Translations under genes and position numbers: made by a program
Shown here: positions 7,221 to 15,025 of the stretch, one piece after another
Numbering within the stretch: position 1 is the first letter of the stretch
Layout of the letters: each line of letters begins with the position of its first letter
Notes under the pieces: model-generated
What the model was told of the DNA's origin: nothing
The model's input: only the letters and a program-made list of their open reading frames with translations
Databases searched by the model: none
Assembly (NCBI GenBank): GCA_934646005.1
Contig: CAKUED010000023.1
Coordinates: 1-45,164 of the forward strand
Direction: 5' to 3'
Source: an uncultured Oscillospiraceae bacterium
GTDB lineage: Bacteria; Bacillota; Clostridia; Oscillospirales; Oscillospiraceae
DNA length: 45,164 nucleotides

Positions 7221-8369
7221 TTGAAACGCAGACTCATCGCGTTCGGGCTGGCGCTTACGCTTACGCTGCCGCTGCTTGTCATGCGCGCGGGCGCGGCAGA
7301 GCCGGACGTGTCCGCGCCGTCGGCGATCCTGATGGAGGAGGCGACCGGCGAGGTCTTGTACGAAAAAAACGCCCACGAGCGCCTCGCGCCCGCGAGCGTG
7401 ACGAAGATCATGACGCTCCTGCTCGTGATGGAGGCGCTGGAGAGCGGGCGCATCGGCTGGGATGATACCGTCACCGCCAGCGCCGCCGCCGCAGCCAAGG
7501 GCGGCAGCCAGATCTATCTGGAAGAAAACGAGCAGCTCCCGCTGGAGGAAATGCTCAAATCGGTCGTCATCTCGTCCGCCAACGACTGCGCCACGGCGCT
7601 GGCAGAGCACATCGCCGGCAGCGAGAGCGCCTTCGTGCAGATGATGAACGAGCGCGCGGCGGAGCTCGGCATGACCGACACACACTTTGTCAACTGCACG
7701 GGTCTGGACGACGAGCCGGACGCGGCGGAGCACCTGACCACCGCCTATGACATCGCGCTCATGTCGCGGGAGCTTCTCAAGCACGAAGAGATCAAAAAGT
7801 ACACGACCATCTGGATGGACACCGTGCGAAACGGCGAGTTCGGGCTTTCCAACACGAACAAGCTCGTGCGCTTTTACGATGGCACGACGGGGCTGAAAAC
7901 CGGCTACACCTCCGCCGCCGGGCACTGCCTGTCCGCCTCCGCCAAGCGCGGCGGGATGGAGCTCATCGCTGTGGTGCTGCACTGCGATTCCAGCCCCCAC
8001 CGCTTTGAGTCCGCCAAGGCGCTGCTCAATTACGGCTTTGCGAATTACGCCCTCATCACGCCGCAGCCGGACGAGGCGATCGGCGCCGTGCCGGTCCGCC
8101 TCGGCACGCAGGAGCGCGTCACGCCCGTTTTGCAGACGGACGCGCCCGTGCTGGTCGATAAAGCCCTCGCCGCCTCGGCAAAGAGCAGCGTGCAGCTCGC
8201 CGGGCAGGTGACCGCTCCCGTCGAGCAGGGGCAGACACTCGGGATGCTCACCGTCAAAGCCGGCGACCAGACCCTCGCCGAAATTCCCCTCGTCGCCCCC
8301 GAACCCATCCCCGCCCTCACCTGGTGGGACGTCTTTCTGCAAATGCTCAAAACCATCGCCGCTGGTTGA
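7221..8369 (+). CDS. Serine-type D-Ala-D-Ala carboxypeptidase (PBP5/DacF-like)
   Basis: 382 aa secreted penicillin-binding protein that trims the terminal D-Ala of peptidoglycan stem peptides. Signal peptide at residues 1-26 (KRR, hydrophobic core, AGA-A cleavage). Active-site motifs of peptidase family S11 are intact: SVTK (Ser59, Lys62), SAN (119-121) and KTG (226-228). The C-terminal ~100 residues form the usual beta-rich domain, and the last ~20 (WWDVFLQMLKTI) look like an amphipathic membrane anchor. The start is TTG at 7221: AAAGGA lies 9 bases upstream and the frame gives a clean signal peptide. A sporulation-related DacF role is possible but not shown. Confidence 0.93.
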   Translation: MKRRLIAFGLALTLTLPLLVMRAGAAEPDVSAPSAILMEEATGEVLYEKNAHERLAPASVTKIMTLLLVMEALESGRIGWDDTVTASAAAAAKGGSQIYLEENEQLPLEEMLKSVVISSANDCATALAEHIAGSESAFVQMMNERAAELGMTDTHFVNCTGLDDEPDAAEHLTTAYDIALMSRELLKHEEIKKYTTIWMDTVRNGEFGLSNTNKLVRFYDGTTGLKTGYTSAAGHCLSASAKRGGMELIAVVLHCDSSPHRFESAKALLNYGFANYALITPQPDEAIGAVPVRLGTQERVTPVLQTDAPVLVDKALAASAKSSVQLAGQVTAPVEQGQTLGMLTVKAGDQTLAEIPLVAPEPIPALTWWDVFLQMLKTIAAG

Positions 8370-8599
8370 GCGTGTCAAAAAGTGTTTTGACACGCTCTCA
8401 AACGAAAACCGCTTCGCTGGGTTTTCGCTTGAATAGGTTTGCAGTCTGCCGCGCGCATAAATTTTGCGCAGAGCGCAAAATTTCCACACTTGCAGACTGT
8501 ATTGTATTTTCTGCGACGTACACGCCGCCGCAGAAAATGATCCCAATCGCTTTTGCGCCCGCGGGCGCAAAACTCTGCGAGGCTTTTTTTAACAGACTG
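8368..8599. repeat. Tract of consecutive palindromes downstream of the carboxypeptidase gene
   Basis: No gene. Perfect or near-perfect hairpins follow one another: GAGCGTGTCAAAA/TTTTGACACGCTC (8368-8397); CAAACGAAAACC/GGTTTTCGCTTG (8399-8431, one mismatch); CAGTCTGC/GCAGACTG (~8442-8498) enclosing AAATTTTGCGC/GCGCAAAATTT (8459-8483); ATTTTCTGCG/CGCAGAAAAT (~8506-8538); and a 22-base perfect palindrome at 8551-8572. The first begins inside the carboxypeptidase stop region. Confidence 0.75.
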
Positions 8600-8635
8600 A
8601 ACCAGCCCGGACGTGAAAACGTCCGGGCTGGTTTT
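8600..8635. terminator. Bidirectional terminator between convergent genes
   Basis: Perfect 15-bp stem AACCAGCCCGGACGT / ACGTCCGGGCTGGTT with a GAAA tetraloop, then TT. It lies between the convergent carboxypeptidase (plus) and lipoprotein (minus, stop at 8635) genes. Confidence 0.8.
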
Positions 8636-8922
8636 CAGCGCATGGTGCCGTTATTCGTGCCGGTCATGCCGTTTGTGCCGGTCATATCGGTCATGCCGGG
8701 GGTGGTGGTGCGGTAGGTGTCCTGCGTGCCCGTGCCGGGGGTGTAGGTCACGCCGGAGCGCCCGCTGCCGCCGTGGTTCGTGCCGTTGACGTAGCCGTTT
8801 CGTGTGGTGGAGACGTTGCCGTAGTAGCCGCGCCCGTCGTCCACATAGCCGCTGGCGGCGCACGCGCTGAGCGCGCCGAGCAGCAGAACGGTCACAAGAA
8901 CAAGGATCACTGTGCGTTTCAT
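8635..8922 (-). CDS. Small Gly/Thr/Asn-rich lipoprotein
   Basis: 95 aa. Signal peptide with lipobox LSAC: Cys21 would be lipidated and the protein anchored to the outer face of the membrane. The mature part is low-complexity, rich in Gly, Thr, Asn and Tyr, and ends in repeated MTGTN units. ATG at 8922 follows GGAGG at 7 bases. No family recognised; function unknown. Surface location is well supported by the signal and lipobox. Confidence 0.82.
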   Translation of the reverse strand: MKRTVILVLVTVLLLGALSACAASGYVDDGRGYYGNVSTTRNGYVNGTNHGGSGRSGVTYTPGTGTQDTYRTTTPGMTDMTGTNGMTGTNNGTMR

Positions 8923-9079
8923 AGAAGTACCTCCTGAATCTCGCCAAATTTCGATTGGATCGCGGCGCGAACGCGCCCGCTTGCCGATAGTATCCGCAGC
9001 CCGCGCGGCGCTATGCGCGCGCCGTGCGCGGCAATTTCTGCCGGTGCGACAAAATTCTGCAAAGCAGCGAAATCGCGGC

Positions 9080-9108
9080 TTGATTATTCGCGCGGCGCTT
9101 TGTATAAT
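9080..9108 (+). promoter_or_regulatory. Promoter of the ferredoxin gene
   Basis: TTGATT (9080-9085), 17-base spacer, perfect TATAAT (9103-9108), 35 bases before the start codon. Confidence 0.85.
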
Positions 9109-9143
9109 GAAAGCGGATTACAATAAAATAAAGGAGCAGCTTT

Positions 9144-9530
9144 ATGAAGAAATTGACGGTCAAAAAGGGGATCGCGTGCATGGCGTGCCTGGAGTGCGTG
9201 CGCACCTGCTCGGTCGCCTTTTACAAGGAGTTCCACCCCGACAAGGCGTGCCTGAAGATCACGGAGCGTAACGGCGCGGTCAAGCCCATGGTGTGCGTGC
9301 AGTGCGGCAAATGCGCCGAGGCGTGCCCGAACGGTGCGATCACGCAGAATCCCAAGGGCGTGTACATGGTCAGCAAAAAGCTCTGCACCGGCTGCGGCAA
9401 GTGCGTGGAGGCGTGCCCGTTCGGCGTGATGGTCAAAGCAGAGGACGCGCCCACGGCGTCGAAGTGCATCGCCTGCGGGCTGTGCGCGAAAAACTGCCCG
9501 ATGGAGCTTCTGGAAGTCGTAGAAAAGTAA
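9144..9530 (+). CDS. Polyferredoxin with four 4Fe-4S motifs
   Basis: 128 aa, soluble, no signal peptide. Four complete CxxCxxCxxxC motifs: Cys12/15/18/22, 51/54/57/61, 81/84/87/91 and 108/111/114/118. This matches electron-transfer subunits of the CooF/HycB/aldehyde-oxidoreductase type, which carry electrons to a catalytic partner. No such catalytic subunit is next to it. ATG follows AAAGGAG at 7 bases. A perfect terminator hairpin separates it from the next gene, so expression of the two may differ. Confidence 0.92.
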   Translation: MKKLTVKKGIACMACLECVRTCSVAFYKEFHPDKACLKITERNGAVKPMVCVQCGKCAEACPNGAITQNPKGVYMVSKKLCTGCGKCVEACPFGVMVKAEDAPTASKCIACGLCAKNCPMELLEVVEK

Positions 9531-9532
9531 AG

Positions 9533-9565
9533 AAAAACGGGGTCTGCGGCGCAGACCCCGTTTTT
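9533..9565 (+). terminator. Terminator after the polyferredoxin gene
   Basis: Perfect 15-bp stem AAAAACGGGGTCTGC / GCAGACCCCGTTTTT with a GGC loop, beginning 3 bases after the stop. Confidence 0.85.
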
Positions 9566-9582
9566 GCAAAGGAGGAAAAAGC

Positions 9583-10041
9583 ATGGAACGACATGACGAG
9601 CGGGCGTATGCGCTGTTTTTAAGCGGCTGCAACTGTGCACAGGCGGTGCTGCTGGCATTTGCGCCCGACGCGGGGCTGACGGAGCAGCAGGCGCTGCGGG
9701 TGGCGTCGTCGTTTGGCGGCGGCATCGGCGGGATGCGCGAGGTGTGCGGCGCGGTGAGCGGGATGCTGATGGCGGCGGGGCTGCTGTATGGCTATGAGCC
9801 GGGCGACCGCGCGGGCAAGAGCGAGCATTACGCGCGCGTGCGCGAGCTTTCGGAGCGTTACCGCGCAGAAAACGGCTCGATCATCTGCCGCGAGCTGCTG
9901 GGGCTTGCCGGGCAGACCGCGGGGCAGCAGCCGTCGGAGCGGACGGCGGAATACTACAAAAAGCGCCCCTGCCCGGAGCTGTGCCGCATGGCGGCGGGCA
10001 TTCTGGACGACTACATCGCCGCCCACCCGATCGAAAAATAA
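9583..10041 (+). CDS. C_GCAxxG_C_C family protein (putative redox protein)
   Basis: 152 aa. The N-terminus has CNCAQAV (Cys16, Cys18) and later CGAVSGMLMAAG (Cys55), the diagnostic pattern of the C_GCAxxG_C_C family (PF09719). Two further cysteines lie near the C-terminus (RPCPELC). Glycines cluster before Cys55 (FGGGIGG). Known: members often sit near oxidoreductases or are fused to them, and a metal or redox-cofactor role is suspected. ATG at 9583 follows AAAGGAGG at 8 bases. It follows the polyferredoxin gene but has a terminator in between. Biochemical function unknown. Confidence 0.9.
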   Translation: MERHDERAYALFLSGCNCAQAVLLAFAPDAGLTEQQALRVASSFGGGIGGMREVCGAVSGMLMAAGLLYGYEPGDRAGKSEHYARVRELSERYRAENGSIICRELLGLAGQTAGQQPSERTAEYYKKRPCPELCRMAAGILDDYIAAHPIEK

Positions 10042-10078
10042 AAAAGACCTCCCGACCGTGGTCGGGAGGTTCTTTTTT
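10041..10078. terminator. Bidirectional terminator
   Basis: AAAAGACCTCCCGACC / GGTCGGGAGGTTCTTTT, a near-perfect stem between the convergent C_GCAxxG_C_C (plus) and khpA (minus) genes. It shares the word GACCTCCCGACCG with the terminator at 20621. Confidence 0.85.
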
Positions 10079-10304
10079 AATCCAGTATTTCGACGGACAC
10101 TTTTTTGCCGTTTCTCTGGGCGACCGACTTGATAATGGTGCGGATCTCCTTGGCGATCCGACCCTGGCGGCCGATGAGCTTGCCCATGTCCTCCGGGGCG
10201 ACCCGGAGCTCCAGCACAGTCACGTCCCCGTCGATCTCATTGACTTCGACCTGATCGGGATTGTCAACCAAGCTCTTTGCCATGTACAGCAAAAGTTCTT
10301 TCAT
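10077..10304 (-). CDS. khpA: KH-domain RNA-binding protein KhpA (YlqC)
   Basis: 75 aa, a single KH domain with the GxxG loop (LIGRQGRI) that contacts RNA. In Firmicutes KhpA pairs with KhpB/Jag and affects cell elongation and small-RNA function. It lies directly after rpsP, the conserved order. ATG follows AAAGAGG at 7 bases. The operon ends here at the terminator; rimM, trmD and rplS, which often follow in other Firmicutes, are absent. Confidence 0.93.
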   Translation of the reverse strand: MKELLLYMAKSLVDNPDQVEVNEIDGDVTVLELRVAPEDMGKLIGRQGRIAKEIRTIIKSVAQRNGKKVSVEILD

Positions 10305-10327
10305 AGACTGACCTCTTTAGGCGCGCC

Positions 10328-10564
10328 TTACAGGACGTTCGCCTTTTTCAGAAGCCCCCGGACCGTATCGGTCGGCTGTGCGCCGTTCTTGATCCACTGC
10401 TTTGCCTTCTCGGCGTCGATGGTGACGGCGGAGTCGTTCTGCGGATCGTAAGTGCCGATCTCTTCGATGAAGCGGCCGTCGCGCGGGAAGTGGGAGTCAG
10501 CCACGACGATGCGGTAGTACGGATTCTTCTTAGCGCCCATTCTTCTGAGTCTGATCTTGACCAT
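10328..10564 (-). CDS. rpsP: 30S ribosomal protein S16
   Basis: 78 aa, typical of bacterial S16, which helps assemble the 5' and central domains of 16S rRNA. The N-terminus [20 protein letters not shown] is the family signature. ATG at 10564 is used because TTGGAGGAAAG lies just upstream; an earlier TTG in frame is part of that ribosome site. Located 23 bases upstream of khpA. Confidence 0.97.
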   Translation of the reverse strand: MVKIRLRRMGAKKNPYYRIVVADSHFPRDGRFIEEIGTYDPQNDSAVTIDAEKAKQWIKNGAQPTDTVRGLLKKANVL

Positions 10565-10633
10565 GTTGTTTCTTTCCTCCAAAGTAATTGTTGTTGAATT
10601 TATTTCGTAAAGCTGAAAGCTGAAACGATAACG

Positions 10634-12001
10634 TTACATACCCGGCAGACCGCCGAGACCGCCGAAGCCGCCGAATTTTCCGCCCATGCGCTTGAGCTTT
10701 TTGCCCGCGCCCGGACCGGAGAACTGCTTCATCATCTGATTCATCATCTCAAACTGCTTGAGCAGGCGGTTGATGTCCTCGACCTTCACACCCGAGCCCG
10801 CCGCGACGCGGCGCTTGCGGCTGTGGTTGAGGCAGGCGGGATTTTCGCGCTCATAGGGCGTCATCGACTGGATGATCGCCTCGGTGCGCGCCAGCGCCGC
10901 CTCATCGACCTGCGCGTTTTTGAGCGCGCCCGCATTCATGCCGGGCATCATGCCCGCAAGATCCTGCAAATTGCCCATGCCCTTGAGCTGGACGAGCTGA
11001 TCGTAAAAATCGGCGAGGGTGAATTTGTTGGTGCGGAGCTTCTTTTCCAGCTCCTCCGCCTTTTTCTGGTCGAACGCCGCCTCCGCCTTTTCGATGAGCG
11101 TGAGCACATCGCCCATGCCGAGGATGCGCGACGCCATGCGCCCGGGGTGGAACGGCTCGATCTGGTCGAGCTTTTCGCCCACGCCGATGAACTTGACGGG
11201 CTTGCCCGTAACGGCTTTCACAGAGAGCGCCGCGCCGCCGCGCGCGTCGCCGTCGAGCTTGGACAGGAGCACGCCGTCAATATCCAGCGCGTCGTTGAAC
11301 GCCTGCGCGGCGTTCACTGCGTCCTGACCCGTCATCGCGTCCACCACGAGCAGGATCTCGTTCGGCTTTACCGCCGCCTTGATCGCCTTGAGCTCGTCCA
11401 TGAGCGCTTCGTCGATGTGCAGGCGGCCCGCCGTGTCAAGGAACACCATGTCGTTTCCGTGCCGCACGGCGTGCTGCACGGCGGCTTTGGCGATGTCCAC
11501 CGGGTCGTTCTGACCCATCTCGAATACCGGGATGCCGAGCTGCGCGCCCACGACCTGAAGCTGCTTGATGGCGGCAGGGCGGTACACGTCACACGCGGCG
11601 AGCAGCGGGTTTTTGCCCTGCTTTTTGAACAGCCCCGCGAGCTTTGCGCCGTTCGTCGTTTTGCCCGCGCCCTGCAAGCCCACCATCATCACGATCGTAG
11701 GCGGCTGCGAGGCAATTTTGATTTTCTGGTTGTCGCTGCCCATGAGAGCGGTGAGCTCTTCGTTGACGATCTTGACGATCATCTGCGCCGGGGTGAGGCT
11801 TTCCAGCACATCCGTGCCCACGGCGCGCTCGGTGACCTTTTTGATAAAGTCCTTGACGACCTTGTAGCTGACGTCCGCCTCCAAAAGCGCCAGACGGATC
11901 TCGCGCATGGACTCCTTGACGTCGCTTTCTGTCAGCCGCCCCTTGCCGCGGAGCTTTTTGAACGCGGCGGAGAGCTTTTCGGTAAGTCCTTCAAATGCCA
12001 T
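10634..12001 (-). CDS. ffh: Signal recognition particle GTPase Ffh
   Basis: 455 aa. With 4.5S RNA it binds signal sequences on nascent membrane and secreted proteins and hands them to FtsY. The N domain is at residues 1-90. The G domain contains the P-loop GLQGAGKTT (108-116), DTAGR and SKLDGD. The M domain has RVAAGSG, the helix binding SRP RNA (INRLLKQFEMMNQMMKQF), and ends in a Gly-rich GLGGLPGM tail. ATG at 12001 is 3 bases after the ylxM stop, so the two are translationally linked. No 4.5S RNA gene was seen in the window. Confidence 0.97.
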   Translation of the reverse strand: MAFEGLTEKLSAAFKKLRGKGRLTESDVKESMREIRLALLEADVSYKVVKDFIKKVTERAVGTDVLESLTPAQMIVKIVNEELTALMGSDNQKIKIASQPPTIVMMVGLQGAGKTTNGAKLAGLFKKQGKNPLLAACDVYRPAAIKQLQVVGAQLGIPVFEMGQNDPVDIAKAAVQHAVRHGNDMVFLDTAGRLHIDEALMDELKAIKAAVKPNEILLVVDAMTGQDAVNAAQAFNDALDIDGVLLSKLDGDARGGAALSVKAVTGKPVKFIGVGEKLDQIEPFHPGRMASRILGMGDVLTLIEKAEAAFDQKKAEELEKKLRTNKFTLADFYDQLVQLKGMGNLQDLAGMMPGMNAGALKNAQVDEAALARTEAIIQSMTPYERENPACLNHSRKRRVAAGSGVKVEDINRLLKQFEMMNQMMKQFSGPGAGKKLKRMGGKFGGFGGLGGLPGM

Positions 12002-12004
12002 ACA

Positions 12005-12349
12005 TTACTCCTTGATCGCGGCGGCGGCGCTCAAAATCTCCTGCGCCAGCGCGGCGGATTGCGGCTGGCGCAAAAGCGCCGTTGCCGCGGCTTCGATCGT
12101 GGTGAGCGCCTGCTGCACGGCGCGCGAGCGCGCGATGCAGCCCGTTTTTTCCTCCATGCTGCGCAGCAGCGCCTCGGCGCGCAGCAGCGTATCGTGTACG
12201 CCCTGACGCGTCACGCCCGTCTCCGCGGCGATCTCGCCGAGCGAGAGATCCTGATTGTAATACAGGTCAAAGCAGGCGCGCTGCTTTTCGGTGAGCAGCT
12301 CGCCGTAATAGTCATACAGCAGCGCCATGGTCCATGCGTCGTGCTTCAT
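12005..12349 (-). CDS. ylxM: YlxM/p13-like DNA-binding protein (SRP operon)
   Basis: 114 aa. It has a sigma-70 region 4-like helix-turn-helix (LSLGEIAAETGVTRQGVHDT at ~39-58), the mark of UPF0122/YlxM. In streptococci the homologue modulates SRP GTPase activity. ATG at 12349 is chosen because GGAGG lies 7 bases upstream and the homologous start (MKHD..LLYDYYGELLT) begins there; the open frame extends further upstream without a ribosome site. First gene of ylxM-ffh-rpsP-khpA. Confidence 0.92.
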   Translation of the reverse strand: MKHDAWTMALLYDYYGELLTEKQRACFDLYYNQDLSLGEIAAETGVTRQGVHDTLLRAEALLRSMEEKTGCIARSRAVQQALTTIEAAATALLRQPQSAALAQEILSAAAAIKE

Positions 12350-12400
12350 CGCGCCGCCTCCGTTCATGCGTGACAAGGTCTGCGCCTTTACAGCCCGCTT

Positions 12401-12429
12401 ATTGTAGCGTATTTTCCCGCCGCTGTCAA
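12401..12429 (-). promoter_or_regulatory. Promoter of the ylxM-ffh-rpsP-khpA operon
   Basis: On the minus strand perfect TTGACA (12429-12424), 17-base spacer, TACAAT (12406-12401), about 50 bases before ylxM. Confidence 0.88.
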
Positions 12430-12472
12430 GTGAAAAAACTTGACACACGGCGCGATGTGCCAGAAAATCTCA

Positions 12473-12501
12473 TTTACAATTTGAGAAAGTTATGTTAACA
12501 T
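12473..12501 (+). promoter_or_regulatory. Possible promoter of the glycosidase gene
   Basis: TTTACA (12473-12478), 17-base spacer, TAACAT (12496-12501), 35 bases before the ATG. Both boxes are imperfect. Confidence 0.4.
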
Positions 12502-12536
12502 ACCGGCAGAAACCTTTTTGCAAAGGAAGTGTACAT

Positions 12537-14840
12537 ATGAAGAAAAATCTCGGCAGACTTACGGCGCTGGCGCTGTGTTTGTGCCTGCTGCTCGGCATGG
12601 TGGGGGCGGCGGATTATTCGCAGTCCATCCTCGCCGGGGAGCTGACGCTGGCGGGCAGCGTGACGCTGCAAAGCGGCGTGCTCGCGGAGAGCGGGCGCGG
12701 TGAAAAGGCAAAGACCGTGCGCGAAAACGTGCTGTATTATACTATGGACAAGGCGGTCAAGCCCATCGTCGCGTATGGCAACACGCTCTATGGGCGCAGC
12801 AGCATGAAGCAGACCGCAACGTATCTGGACGACAACGACCTGATGCTCGTGGCGGGCGTGAACGGCGCGTTTTTCGACATGCATAACGGCATTCCCTATG
12901 GTCTGGTCGTGACGGAGGGCGTGCTGCGCTCCAGCGGCAATATCCAGTCCGTCGGCTTCCTTGACGACGGCAGCGCCATCATCGGCGAGCCGGGGCTCAA
13001 AGTGACGATGGAGACGCCCGACGGCGCAAAGACGGAAATTTTCTACAACAAGGCGCTGAGTAAAAATAACGGCATCGGGCTGTATTCGCGCGATTACGAC
13101 TCCACGACCCGGGGCAGCATCGACGGCTACCATGTCATCCTCGAGCCCGTGCGCGGCTCGGGCAAGGAGCTGCTGCTGAACGACTCCATCACCCTGGAGG
13201 TCATCGGCACGCTGGCGGGCAAAGCCTCCTGCGGCATCCCGGAGGACGGCTTTGTGCTGTCCATCGCGGAAAAGACGATCTATGCCTCGGCGCTCGACCA
13301 GATGGAAGAGCTGGAGGTCGGCGACCGCATTACCATCACAACTGAGACCGACCGTGACTGGAAGGACGTGCAGTACGCCTGCGGCGGCGGCGACCTGCTG
13401 GTGGAAAACGGGCGCGTCTGCGGCGATTTTACGCTGGACAAGGCGGAGAAACCCACCGCCCGCACGGCGGTCGGTCTCAAGCGCGACGGCACGCTCGTCC
13501 TTTACACAGCGGACAGTGAAAACGGCTCGGAGGGTCTGACGCTCGACGAGCTGGCGGCGCGCATGAAGGAGCTGGAGTGCGTGACGGCGCTGAATCTGGA
13601 CGGCGGCGGCTCGACGGCGCTCGGTGCGCAGTATCCGGGCTATGACGCGGCGGCGACGGTCAATAAGCCGTCGGACGGCAGCCTGCGCGGCTGCGCGAAC
13701 TTCATTTACCTCGTGCGCAGCAAGCCAACGCGCGCCTTCAGCGCCGAGAAGCTGTATCTCTATCCGTACAACGCTGTGGTGCTGCCGGGCACGTCCATCC
13801 AGCTCACGACGAAGGCGGTCGATAAAAATTATGCCGCGGCGGATGTGCCGGACGATGTGACGTATTCCGCCTCCTCCGGCGAGGTGGACAAGGACGGCGT
13901 GTTCACCGCCGGGACGCGCGCGGGCGCGGTCACGGTGCGCGCCAAGGCGGACGGTGTGAGCGGCGAGACGACGGTGCGCGTCATCGACGAGCCGACGACG
14001 CTGACGCTCCACAAAAAGGGCTCGGACAAGAGTCTGGATGGCATGGTTCTCGCGGGCGGCTCGAAAACGGAGCTGTCGGTCGAGGCACTGTATTACGGCA
14101 TGCCGGTCAGCGCGCAGAATAGCTGCTATGACTGGTCCGTGACTGGCAATATCGGCACGATCAGCGATACCGGCGTCTTTACCGCTGCCGAGGCAGGCAA
14201 GGCGGTCACGGGCACGATCATCGCCGAGTGCGGCGGCGCACGCGTGGAGGCGGAGGTCACCATCAGCCCCGCGAACCCGTTCGCCGATATGAAAAACCAC
14301 TGGGCGAAGGACTATGTGAACACGCTCTACTTTACCGGCGTTCTCACCGGCTCTGCCGGGAAGGACGGCAAGGTCTACTACCGCCCGGACGATTCCATGA
14401 CGCGGCAGGAGTTCATCGTGGCGCTCATGCGCTTCCTTGAGGTGGACGCGGACTCGTACAGCGGCAAGACGCTCCCGTTTGCCGACAACGCGAAGATCGC
14501 CTCGTGGGCGCGCAGCGCGATGCAGGCGGCGTATGAGCTGGGCTATGTGGGCGGCTCGTCCTCCGGCGGCAAGCTCTACGCCAATCCCACCGCGCCCATC
14601 TCGCGGCAGGAGGCGATGGTCATCCTCGCCCGCACGCAGGCGCTGAGCGAGAACGCGGACACCTCCGCGCTCGATACCTTCCCCGACCGCGGCAAGGTCG
14701 CGTCCTGGGCGCAGTCCGCGCTGGCGCAGATGGTGAAAAAGGGCATCATCACCGGCTCGAACGGCCGCCTGAACCCCACCGGCAACGTCAGACGCGCCGA
14801 GGTCGCCAAAATGCTCTACGCAATTTCTGAAAACGACTAA
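12537..14840 (+). CDS. Secreted phosphodiester glycosidase with Ig-like and SLH domains
   Basis: 767 aa. Signal peptide 1-24 (KKN, LALCLCLLLG, VGAA). Residues ~85-410 form a phosphodiester glycosidase (NAGPA, PF09992) domain: motifs such as VAGVNGAFFD, the CGGGD box and LNLDGGGSTAL are seen. The family cleaves GlcNAc-1-phosphodiester or related bonds. Two Ig-like/BIG2 stretches (~415-580) follow, then three S-layer homology repeats (~585-767: FADMKNHWAKDYVN, FADNAKIASWARSAM, FPDRGKVASWAQSAL) that bind secondary cell-wall polymer. ATG at 12537 follows AAAGGAAG at 8 bases and begins the signal peptide. Inference: a cell-wall-anchored enzyme acting on envelope glycopolymers. Confidence 0.92.
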   Translation: MKKNLGRLTALALCLCLLLGMVGAADYSQSILAGELTLAGSVTLQSGVLAESGRGEKAKTVRENVLYYTMDKAVKPIVAYGNTLYGRSSMKQTATYLDDNDLMLVAGVNGAFFDMHNGIPYGLVVTEGVLRSSGNIQSVGFLDDGSAIIGEPGLKVTMETPDGAKTEIFYNKALSKNNGIGLYSRDYDSTTRGSIDGYHVILEPVRGSGKELLLNDSITLEVIGTLAGKASCGIPEDGFVLSIAEKTIYASALDQMEELEVGDRITITTETDRDWKDVQYACGGGDLLVENGRVCGDFTLDKAEKPTARTAVGLKRDGTLVLYTADSENGSEGLTLDELAARMKELECVTALNLDGGGSTALGAQYPGYDAAATVNKPSDGSLRGCANFIYLVRSKPTRAFSAEKLYLYPYNAVVLPGTSIQLTTKAVDKNYAAADVPDDVTYSASSGEVDKDGVFTAGTRAGAVTVRAKADGVSGETTVRVIDEPTTLTLHKKGSDKSLDGMVLAGGSKTELSVEALYYGMPVSAQNSCYDWSVTGNIGTISDTGVFTAAEAGKAVTGTIIAECGGARVEAEVTISPANPFADMKNHWAKDYVNTLYFTGVLTGSAGKDGKVYYRPDDSMTRQEFIVALMRFLEVDADSYSGKTLPFADNAKIASWARSAMQAAYELGYVGGSSSGGKLYANPTAPISRQEAMVILARTQALSENADTSALDTFPDRGKVASWAQSALAQMVKKGIITGSNGRLNPTGNVRRAEVAKMLYAISEND

Positions 14841-14848
14841 GCGAACCC

Positions 14849-14889
14849 AAAATCGCCCCGTGTGCATTTTTCACACGGGGCGATTTTTT
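14849..14889 (+). terminator. Terminator of the glycosidase gene
   Basis: Perfect 16-bp stem AAAATCGCCCCGTGTG / CACACGGGGCGATTTT followed by more T, 8 bases after the stop. Confidence 0.9.
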
Positions 14890-14911
14890 GCGTATGTCGG
14901 ATGCTTTAGGG

Positions 14912-14939
14912 TTGAAAAGCGCAGAGAATTTGGTATAAT
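14912..14939 (+). promoter_or_regulatory. Promoter of the hydrogenase operon
   Basis: TTGAAA (14912-14917), 16-base spacer, perfect TATAAT (14934-14939). It drives a leader of about 80 bases that contains an 8-bp hairpin GCCCCGTC/GACGGGGC (14962-14989). Confidence 0.82.
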
Positions 14940-15025
14940 GACGACAATAATAGGAGTCTGCGCCCCGTCCGTGCGGCCCATGACGGGGCTGTGCGGCTAT
15001 TTTTATGGGCTGATGGAGGGTCACT

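Noticed and set aside
9001..9079. Regulatory structure upstream of the ferredoxin promoter
   Set aside because: GC-rich with only short self-complementary words; nothing convincing.
12495..14867. Long open frame (790 codons) opposite the glycosidase gene
   Set aside because: Antisense shadow; the plus-strand protein has signal peptide, catalytic and SLH motifs.
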